Positions 1 to 5,115 of a stretch of DNA of 6,103 bases are shown one piece after another. Source of the stretch: an uncultured Oscillospiraceae bacterium. GTDB lineage: Bacteria > Bacillota > Clostridia > Oscillospirales > Oscillospiraceae. Position 1 is the stretch's first letter, and every line of letters begins with the position of its first letter. Below the pieces are notes generated by a model that did not search any database, had not been told where the DNA came from, and saw only the letters and a list, made by a program, of their open reading frames with translations. The position numbers and the translations under genes are program-made. The DNA lies in the NCBI GenBank assembly GCA_947628265.1, contig CANQZF010000112.1, forward strand, positions 1-6,103. Direction: 5' to 3'.

Positions 1-1
1 G

Positions 2-82
2 GTGGAGACGTTGACGGAGACGGATGGGGAGCCTTGGGATATAAAGCTTTATGAATTTTATTTTATCAAAAATAAAGCATAA
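2..82 (+). CDS. C-terminal end of an upstream gene (partial, uncertain)
   Basis: This frame is open from the left edge to TAA at 80-82 and gives a 26-residue tail ending WDIKLYEFYFIKNKA. I prefer it to the other frames because its first codons have G almost uniformly in the third position, as in the genes downstream, and because frame 3 stops at once. Frame 1 also stays open, to TGA at 52-54, but gives a glycine-rich peptide with less typical codons. The last dozen codons turn AT-rich, which is unusual next to the rest of the window. Too little is visible to name a product. The overall direction, operon membership and function are unknown. Confidence 0.35.
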   Translation: METLTETDGEPWDIKLYEFYFIKNKA

Positions 83-134
83 AGAGAAAAATTCGCAAGA
101 ATAATTCCAAATACCCCTATGAAATGTCCGTTTG

Positions 135-163
135 TTCACGCTAACTTTTTATATCAATACAAA
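135..163 (+). promoter_or_regulatory. Weak candidate sigma-70-type promoter
   Basis: TTCACG at 135-140 and TACAAA at 158-163 are separated by 17 bp and each matches the consensus at 4 of 6 positions. Transcription would begin near 170, almost exactly at the foot of the leader hairpin. The region is so AT-rich that such matches arise by chance, and a phage late promoter may not follow this consensus. The better -10 look-alike TATATT (168-173) has no -35 partner at a usable distance. Confidence 0.25.
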
Positions 164-171
164 AGCATATA

Positions 172-206
172 TTGAGGGGAGAATGGATTAAGCATTTTTC
201 CCTCAA
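172..206 (+). promoter_or_regulatory. Leader stem-loop ahead of the first operon gene
   Basis: Bases 172-185 pair with 193-206 as a 14-bp stem with no mismatches and two G-U pairs (179-199 and 181-197), closed by the 7-nt loop 186-192. The outer seven pairs are TTGAGGG with CCCTCAA. No U-tract follows, so it is not an intrinsic terminator. It ends about 10 nt before the Shine-Dalgarno of the gene at 230. Because the two wobble pairs become A-C mismatches on the other strand, the fold favours + strand RNA rather than a DNA palindrome. It could stabilise the mRNA 5' end, modulate translation or bind a regulator; the sequence does not say which. Confidence 0.5.
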
Positions 207-229
207 ATCTATTTGAAAAGGATGATTTT

Positions 230-460
230 GTGATCCAGATCACCAAAGAGGAAAAGGCGCGGCTGCTGAAGCTGTTTCCGCCTTATAAATCCTCCTACAG
301 ATTTCCCCGCACCGTCAGACAGAAGTCAAAGCGGCACCGGTACTACTGCCCGGAGAGCGAACAGCTGATGCGGGCTATTGCCGGGACCAACGAAAACGCG
401 GCGGCTATCGTGCGGGAGATCGACAGGACGCGGGAGGTCCGCGGGAGGCGACGCTATTGA
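230..460 (+). CDS. Small basic phage protein, function unknown
   Basis: This 76-residue, arginine- and lysine-rich protein begins with GTG at 230. An AAAAGGA Shine-Dalgarno lies 7 nt upstream, and no in-frame ATG offers a better start. Residues 1-35 (MIQITKEEKARLLKLFPPYK followed by an RTVRQKSKRHRYY stretch) resemble, from memory, a small uncharacterised protein found in many Firmicutes phages near replication or packaging genes. The second half, from residue 40, is predicted helical (EQLMRAIAGTNENAAAIVREID) and ends in a basic tail REVRGRRRY. There is no signal peptide, membrane segment or cysteine motif. Its strong positive charge would fit nucleic-acid binding, but that is inference. Its TGA overlaps the TTG start of the next gene by 4 nt, so the two are probably translationally coupled. 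It is the first gene of the compact block that ends at 2232. Confidence 0.82.
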   Translation: MIQITKEEKARLLKLFPPYKSSYRFPRTVRQKSKRHRYYCPESEQLMRAIAGTNENAAAIVREIDRTREVRGRRRY

Positions 461-1701
461 ATCCTAAATACGAACGCCGGGAGGGGGAGGCCCCTTATGA
501 ATACGGACTGCGGCTCATTGAGATAAAGGTCGAGCAGAAGCCGGATGACCTGGAATGGGAGGATATCGTAGAGGCCACGGGCATCGACTGCCACCGGGAC
601 AGCCTGCGGAAGGCCGCCTCCGTGACGCCCTACTCCGGGTACGCCGTGGCGCAGTATTTTAAGCGGAAGGCCGCGTCAGAGGAGGCCGGAGCGGAGGGCG
701 GTTCCTACATCAAGGAGCTGGACTGTAAGATCGCCGAGGCGAGAAAGGAATCCCAGAGGCTCTTTGACCAGCGGCGGGAGTTTAACAAGATCGCCTCCCG
801 TATGGGAAGAATGGAGAACCTGGAGGACAGGCTGGTAGAGGCCGCCAAGGCTTTGAGCGAGACAAGGCCCCTGGAGGTAAACAAAGCGCTGGATTCCCAC
901 TACGGACAGTCCGAGGCCGTGCTGTGCTTTGCCGATTGGCATTACGGCATGACGGCCAACAACGTATGGGAGACGTACAACACGGATATCTGCCGCCGGC
1001 GGGTGGCGTTGTGTGTCAACCGCGCCATCGAGCGGATACGCCGGAACGAGTGCCGCCGTCTGCACATCATTCTGATGGGGGATATGGCCCACGGCGGCAT
1101 CCACGTCAGTGCGCGGGTGGCCTCTGAGGAGCTGGTATGCGACCAGGTGATGCAGGTGTCGGAGATTCTTGCCGAGGCCATCAGCACTCTGGCTGACCAG
1201 GTGGAAGAGACGGTGGTACACGCCACCTATGGCAACCACTTGAGGACGATCCAGAACAAGCAGGACAACATTCATGCCGACAACATGGAGAGGCTGATCC
1301 CCTGGTGGCTCCGTGAACGGCTCTCAGGCAGGGGGGACGTGACCTTCCCACAGGCGGACTACTTCGAGTTTTTGTACATCCCTGTGTGCGGCTACAACAT
1401 CTGCGCCACCCACGGGGACCTGGACAGCGTGAAGAACGCCGGAAAGACGCTCCATACCCTCTTTGCCAAGAAGTACGCCTGCGACATCGACTATGTTCTG
1501 CTGGCGGACAAGCACCACAAGGAGGGCTTTGAGGAGCTGGGAATCGACTCCCGCATTGTCCCCAGCCTTTGTTCCGCCGATGACTACGCCAACGGCAGAC
1601 GGCTCTATGCCACGCCGGGACAGCTTTTGATGATCTTTGTCCCCGGCATTGGAGCCGACGCCTGCTACACCATACGGCTTGACGAGGAGGCGGGCGCATG
1701 A
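457..1701 (+). CDS. Calcineurin-like metallophosphoesterase with N-terminal DNA-binding-like region
   Basis: The 414-residue protein starts with TTG at 457, overlapping the upstream stop (TTGA), with GGGAGG 8 nt before it. Residues 32-70 (WEDIVEATGIDCHRDSLRKA and on) look like a helix-turn-helix-type segment. Residues 83-135 are charged and probably coiled-coil. The C-terminal half carries the metallophosphatase motifs in order: D160-x-H162 (FADWH), G208-D209 (LMGDM), G259-N260-H261, H319 in ATHGD, and a final DKHH at 351-354. The usual GHxH is altered there: K352 stands where the first metal-binding histidine belongs, while H354 is kept. Members of this superfamily use two metal ions to cleave phosphodiester or phosphomonoester bonds, and the Mre11/SbcD branch acts on DNA. 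A late SADDYA segment (373-378) recalls, from memory, phage proteins annotated only as metallophosphoesterase. A DNA-processing role is inference from the N-terminal region and the HU-like neighbour; the substrate is unknown. Confidence 0.88.
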   Translation: MNPKYERREGEAPYEYGLRLIEIKVEQKPDDLEWEDIVEATGIDCHRDSLRKAASVTPYSGYAVAQYFKRKAASEEAGAEGGSYIKELDCKIAEARKESQRLFDQRREFNKIASRMGRMENLEDRLVEAAKALSETRPLEVNKALDSHYGQSEAVLCFADWHYGMTANNVWETYNTDICRRRVALCVNRAIERIRRNECRRLHIILMGDMAHGGIHVSARVASEELVCDQVMQVSEILAEAISTLADQVEETVVHATYGNHLRTIQNKQDNIHADNMERLIPWWLRERLSGRGDVTFPQADYFEFLYIPVCGYNICATHGDLDSVKNAGKTLHTLFAKKYACDIDYVLLADKHHKEGFEELGIDSRIVPSLCSADDYANGRRLYATPGQLLMIFVPGIGADACYTIRLDEEAGA

Positions 1702-2015
1702 CGAGAGCGGACATCGTTTCGGCCCTGTGCGAATACGGCTACTACAAAAGTCAGGCGGGGGAGGTGGTGGACGAGATCATCCGCATCATCTCCGACGCGC
1801 TGGCCCGCGGTGAGAAGGTACAGCTGAACCGCTTTGGCACCTTTGAGGTGAAGAAGCGCCGGGGCAGGCGGTGCGTGGATATCGCCACAGGGGAAGTCCA
1901 TGTCACGGAGGATATGCTGGCGCCGGTGTTCCGCCCCGCCCGTACCCTGAAAAACGCCGTCAACGGCTTGACGGAGGACAGCAGGGAGGCGGATGTCCGG
2001 CATGAAGACGTTTGA
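1698..2015 (+). CDS. HU/IHF-family DNA-bending protein
   Basis: This 105-residue protein aligns along residues 1-90 with bacterial HU: an N-terminal helical pair (MTRADIVSALCEYGYYKSQA, then EVVDEIIRIISDALARGEKV), the signature QLNRFGTFEV (42-51), a basic beta arm (KKRRGRR, 52-58), TGE (64-66), and the return strand with PVFRPARTLKNAV (76-88). HU proteins bind DNA as dimers and bend it; phage versions such as TF1 of SPO1 act in transcription and DNA packing. In HU and IHF a proline at the tip of each arm intercalates into DNA. Here the aligned RNPQTGE-type segment reads VDIATGE, so isoleucine 62 replaces that proline. About 15 charged residues extend the C-terminus past the HU fold. The start overlaps the upstream stop as ATGA, with GAGGAGG 7 nt before it. 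Its own end overlaps the next gene by 23 nt. Family assignment is secure; the role in this phage is inferred. Confidence 0.93.
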   Translation: MTRADIVSALCEYGYYKSQAGEVVDEIIRIISDALARGEKVQLNRFGTFEVKKRRGRRCVDIATGEVHVTEDMLAPVFRPARTLKNAVNGLTEDSREADVRHEDV

Positions 2016-2232
2016 GGAGCTTATCGGGTATTTCCGTAAGGTGCGGTGGCTTCGGCGGAACGGGTTTGCCTTTTACCTTACATATCTCTGTGAGGACCAT
2101 GGGCGGCTTTTCAACGTCAGCCGTGTGTGGGTGAAGGAGGAGACGGGGCAGTACATTACCCGTATCGACCTGCTCCGCATGACCTTTGCGGAGATGATAA
2201 GAACCCTGTCCGGTTGGGACGTGCAACCATAA
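1993..2232 (+). CDS. Small protein of unknown function
   Basis: I do not recognise this 79-residue protein. It is rich in aromatic and basic residues at the N-terminus (FEELIGYFRKVRWLRRNGF) and has a predicted mixed alpha/beta middle (YLCEDHGRLFNVSRVWVKEE) and a helical end (RIDLLRMTFAEMIRTLSGW). There is no signal peptide, membrane helix or zinc motif. Two ATG codons compete: 1993 (3 nt after GGGAGG) and 2002 (12 nt after it). Neither spacing is ideal, so the protein may be 79 or 76 residues. The first choice overlaps the HU-like gene by 23 nt in another frame. That overlap, the G/C-biased third positions and the terminator 10 nt after its stop support a real last gene of the block. Its place between an HU-like protein and the packaging genes hints at a DNA-related accessory role, no more. 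Confidence 0.75.
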   Translation: MSGMKTFEELIGYFRKVRWLRRNGFAFYLTYLCEDHGRLFNVSRVWVKEETGQYITRIDLLRMTFAEMIRTLSGWDVQP

Positions 2233-2242
2233 CAGCATAGCG

Positions 2243-2273
2243 TACCCCGGCGCTTTACGCGCCGGGGTATTTT
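2243..2273 (+). terminator. Rho-independent terminator
   Basis: A perfect 11-bp stem pairs 2243-2253 (TACCCCGGCGC) with 2259-2269, closed by a 5-nt loop TTTAC and followed by TTTT (2270-2273). It lies 10 nt after the stop of the preceding gene. The opposite strand has no T-run after the hairpin, so it works for + strand transcription only. The T-tract is short, so termination may be partial. It separates the metallophosphoesterase/HU block from the packaging genes, and the next Shine-Dalgarno begins 5 nt after the T-tract. Confidence 0.85.
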
Positions 2274-2292
2274 GTAAGAAAGGAGGCCGTGA

Positions 2293-3288
2293 ATGGCAGC
2301 GAAAAAACCGCTTATAAAGGCGGAGCCGGCAAAGAAAGTCAATAAGAACGCAAAGCCGGACCTTGTGGAGCAGAGTGTCGTCAGTGATGAGGAATACCGC
2401 TGTACATGCTGCGGCCACAAGTATAAGAAGCAGGAGACGAATTTTAATCGCTCCAAATCCCCGATTTTCGCGGGGAATAACGGATATCTTTCCATTTGCT
2501 GCAATTGCGTGGCGAAGCTCTATGAGGGGTTTGTCAAATTCTATGACGGGGATGAGGACGCGGCGGCGGAACGGATATGCCAAATCACGGATATGTATTT
2601 TAATCCGGAGATATGGGCGATGTCACGGAAGATCAGCGAATCCCGCAGGGGGAAGAGCCGCAACCGCATTAGTACCTATGTCTCCAGGTTAAACTTGACT
2701 CAGGCCGACAGGGCGACCACCTACTCCGACACGCTGATCCGGCGCTGGGAAGCCAACGTGGAGAATGCCGAGACGGTGGCGGAGGTTGAGCAGAACCCGG
2801 ATATCAAGACATCCCCGGAGGCAGTCAGGAAGTACGGCACCGGCTTTACGGCGGGGGACTATGACAGTCTGGAATACGAATACCAGAACTGGGTGACGGA
2901 AAACGGTAAGCCTATGGATAAGCGGCAGGAGGAGCTTTACATCTCCGCCTGCTATTTAAAGCTCAATATCCAAAAGCTCCTGCAGAAGGGGGATGCCAAT
3001 ATAGGCCCCGCTATCGCCAACTACAAGGCACAGATCGAGGCCGTCACCACGGAGATAGAGGACAGGAAGAAAAAGGCGGAGGAAAAGCAGGTAGACCCGG
3101 TGGGGCTGATGATCCGGGACATCGAGGAGTTTGCTCCTGCCGATTATTATAAAGATAAAAAGCTTTACAAGGATTATGATCATTTGCTGGATTATTTCAA
3201 GCGGCATATCCTGCGGCCCCTCCGCAATCTGCTGACAGGCTCCAAGGAGCTTGATAAGGAGTTTTCGCTGTCGGACGCGGAGGAATGA
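2293..3288 (+). CDS. Zinc-ribbon protein, probable terminase small subunit
   Basis: The start ATG has a strong AAAGGAGG 6 nt upstream. The 331-residue protein opens with a lysine- and alanine-rich tail (1-25), then a zinc ribbon: C37-x2-C40 and C69-x2-C72, with the knuckles 28 residues apart. A helical segment (73-115) follows (KLYEGFVKFYDGDEDAAAER). The middle (118-200) is basic then acidic and probably partly disordered. Residues 210-265 are helical and charged (QIEAVTTEIEDRKKKAEEKQ), likely coiled-coil, and 270-320 form a final helical region. From memory, zinc-ribbon proteins of this type sit just before the large terminase in many Firmicutes phages and are called small terminase subunits. 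That subunit recognises the packaging site and regulates the motor. Here the assignment rests on position (3 nt before the large terminase gene) and on the zinc ribbon, not on a known small-terminase helix-turn-helix. It is about twice the usual small-terminase length, so a different DNA-binding packaging factor is possible. Confidence 0.72.
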   Translation: MAAKKPLIKAEPAKKVNKNAKPDLVEQSVVSDEEYRCTCCGHKYKKQETNFNRSKSPIFAGNNGYLSICCNCVAKLYEGFVKFYDGDEDAAAERICQITDMYFNPEIWAMSRKISESRRGKSRNRISTYVSRLNLTQADRATTYSDTLIRRWEANVENAETVAEVEQNPDIKTSPEAVRKYGTGFTAGDYDSLEYEYQNWVTENGKPMDKRQEELYISACYLKLNIQKLLQKGDANIGPAIANYKAQIEAVTTEIEDRKKKAEEKQVDPVGLMIRDIEEFAPADYYKDKKLYKDYDHLLDYFKRHILRPLRNLLTGSKELDKEFSLSDAEE

Positions 3289-3291
3289 GGG

Positions 3292-5097
3292 ATGGATTAT
3301 GAGACGCTGATGGACGAGCGGCAAAAGCGCGTCCATGAAAATTTCCCGCCCGCCAGCAAATTGAGCGACCCGGTGTTTGTCCGGAAACTTATGGCGTGGG
3401 TGACGTTCTGGCGGCGCAATCCGGGGCGTTTTGTCCAACGGTATTTCGGGATAGCGCTCCATCTCTATCAGCACATCATCCTGTACTTGATGGACATCTT
3501 TCCCAGCGTGTGCATCGTGGCGGCCCGAAGCGCCGCCAAATCTTTTATGATCGCCATTTTTGCCTGCAAGGAGGCTATTTTGCGGCCCGGATCGCTGATC
3601 GTCGTAGCGTCGGCTACGAAAAAGCAGGCGAGGCTCATCGTGTCGGAGAAGATCGTCAAAGAGATATTGCCCCATTCGGCTCTATTGGAGGCGGAGATAG
3701 AGGGAATCAAGGACAGCCAGAACGAGATCGAGGTCAAATTTAAAAACGGAAGCTCCATCGTAGTGTTGGTAGCCAACGACAATGTGCGCGGCTACAGGGC
3801 GACGGTGTTCATCTACGAGGAGTTCCGCATGATCGAGAAGCGGATCATCGACACGGTGCTGTCTCCCACGCTGTTCCAGCGCCAAATCCGTTACCGCAAC
3901 AAGTTCCCGGAGGAATACAAGGAGCTTGGGGAAGAGCCGCGGGAGGTGTATATCAGCTCCGCCTGGTATAAATCCCACTGGATGTGGGATTACATGAAGC
4001 TGGTCACCAAGGATATGCTGACCACAGGGAAGTCCCTGATCATCGCCATGGACTACAGCGTGACGCTGATGCACAACATCAAGACCCGCGACTTCCTCTT
4101 GAAAGAGCGGCGGAAGTTAGACAGGATCGCCTGGGAGATCGAGTATGAGAACCACATGGCGGCGGAGAACTCCCACGCCTATTTCACCTATGAAATGCTG
4201 GACAAGAACAGGGTGTTGAAACGCCCGTTTTATCCACGGGACAACGAGGACGTGCGGGATCGCGTTAGGAATCGCTTTGCTATCCCCAAGCAAAAGGGGG
4301 AGGTCAGGATCGTTTCCTGCGATATTGCCATTATGGGCGGAGAGGCCAATGACAACTCCATTTATACCTGTATCCGCGCCCTGCCGGAGAGCAAGGAGTA
4401 TAAGGTATCCGATGTGTCGGGAGACCGCATCGAGGTCAAACAGGGGTACAGGCGGCAGGTGGTGTACATGGAGCAGGAGGAGAACCTGGAGACCATGGCG
4501 CAGGCCATCCGCATCAAACAGCTGTTTGCGGATTTTGACGCGGACTACTGCGTACTGGATACCCAGCACGCTGGGCAGAGCCTTTACGACACCCTTGCCA
4601 AGGTGCTCTATGATGTGGACAGGAACGTGGAATATGAGCCGTGGACGTGCATAAACGACGAGGGCGTGGCGAACCGCATCGTCATTGCCGGTCAGAGGGA
4701 GGTAGTCTTCTCGGTGAAGGCCTCCCTGGCTTTGAACAGCCAGATCGCCAACTGCATGAAGGACACCCTGAAGGACAGAATGATCGAGCTGCTGGTCAGC
4801 AGCCAAGAGGGGGTAGAGGAGCTTCAGAAATTCGTGCCGGAGTACGCCACGGCGGACGTGGCGACACAGCTGTTCTACGAACGCCCGTTCCTGGAGACGG
4901 TGGCGCTCATCAATGAGATGATCGGCCTGGACTACACCATCCAGAGCCAGACGAATCTTGTGAAGATATCGGAGAAATCCAACGCCCGTAAGGACAGATA
5001 TACGTCTGTCTCCTACGGGAATTATTTTATTTCCCTTTTGGAAAAAGACCTGATTTCGGACAGTGAGGAACACGAGTTCCTGACACTGTACAATTAA
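3292..5097 (+). CDS. terL: Terminase large subunit (packaging ATPase-nuclease)
   Basis: This 601-residue protein is the motor that cuts concatemeric phage DNA and pumps it into the prohead through the portal. The N-terminal ATPase has a Walker A-like loop AARSAAKS (77-84), with K83 and S84 kept but alanine where glycine is usual. A conserved NVRGYRAT segment (164-171) follows, then a Walker B-like FIYEEF (173-178) with glutamates 176/177, and a probable coupling motif ISSAW (221-225). The C-terminal RNase H-like nuclease shows its first acid at D344 (VSCDIA) and a second at D423 (VLDTQHAGQS). I could not assign the third acid with certainty; D491, D495 and D522 are candidates. Length and domain order are normal for the family. 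The ATG lies 3 nt after the previous stop, with GGAGGA 7 nt before it inside the upstream gene, so the two packaging genes are coupled. No frameshift or truncation is apparent. Confidence 0.93.
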   Translation: MDYETLMDERQKRVHENFPPASKLSDPVFVRKLMAWVTFWRRNPGRFVQRYFGIALHLYQHIILYLMDIFPSVCIVAARSAAKSFMIAIFACKEAILRPGSLIVVASATKKQARLIVSEKIVKEILPHSALLEAEIEGIKDSQNEIEVKFKNGSSIVVLVANDNVRGYRATVFIYEEFRMIEKRIIDTVLSPTLFQRQIRYRNKFPEEYKELGEEPREVYISSAWYKSHWMWDYMKLVTKDMLTTGKSLIIAMDYSVTLMHNIKTRDFLLKERRKLDRIAWEIEYENHMAAENSHAYFTYEMLDKNRVLKRPFYPRDNEDVRDRVRNRFAIPKQKGEVRIVSCDIAIMGGEANDNSIYTCIRALPESKEYKVSDVSGDRIEVKQGYRRQVVYMEQEENLETMAQAIRIKQLFADFDADYCVLDTQHAGQSLYDTLAKVLYDVDRNVEYEPWTCINDEGVANRIVIAGQREVVFSVKASLALNSQIANCMKDTLKDRMIELLVSSQEGVEELQKFVPEYATADVATQLFYERPFLETVALINEMIGLDYTIQSQTNLVKISEKSNARKDRYTSVSYGNYFISLLEKDLISDSEEHEFLTLYN

Positions 5098-5105
5098 CAT
5101 TCGGC

Positions 5106-5115
5106 AAGGAGGTGA
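5106..5115 (+). promoter_or_regulatory. Perfect 10-nt Shine-Dalgarno of the portal gene
   Basis: AAGGAGGTGA matches the bacterial anti-Shine-Dalgarno complement over all ten bases, the strongest site in the window. It begins 8 nt after the large terminase stop. The only canonical in-frame start nearby, GTG at 5112-5114, lies inside the site itself. The codon at the ideal distance, 8 nt after AAGGAGG, is ACG at 5121. This site therefore decides, and complicates, the choice of start for the next gene. Confidence 0.85.

Larger units (their letters stand above)
83..229. other. AT-rich intergenic region
   Basis: This 147-nt gap is strongly AT-rich, while the flanking genes are GC-rich. I see no credible gene in it. 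It contains a weak candidate promoter (135-163), a 14-bp RNA hairpin (172-206) and the Shine-Dalgarno of the next gene (about 216-222). It separates the upstream gene from a compact operon, so it is the natural place for transcription control of that operon. The base composition could also mark a junction between phage modules of different origin, but this is inference. Confidence 0.7.

Noticed and set aside
11..45. Promoter from TTGACG (11-16) and TATAAA (40-45)
   Set aside because: Each hexamer matches well, but they are 23 bp apart, too far for a sigma-70-type promoter, and they lie within the probable end of the upstream gene.
57..76. AT-only hairpin (57-64 with 69-76)
   Set aside because: An 8-bp stem of only A-T pairs in a very AT-rich stretch is expected by chance, is unstable, and has no T-tract typical of a terminator.
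183..233. Mini reading frames ATG-GAT-TAA (183-191) and ATG-ATT-TTG-TGA (222-233) as leader peptides
   Set aside because: The first has only 2 nt between its purine tract and ATG, and the second overlaps the Shine-Dalgarno and start of the 76-aa gene. Both are too short to carry a recognisable regulatory codon run.
2214..2241. Promoter TTGGGA/CATAGC just before the terminator
   Set aside because: The -10 matches only 3 of 6 positions, and its transcript would run straight into the terminator hairpin, so it does not explain expression of the packaging genes.
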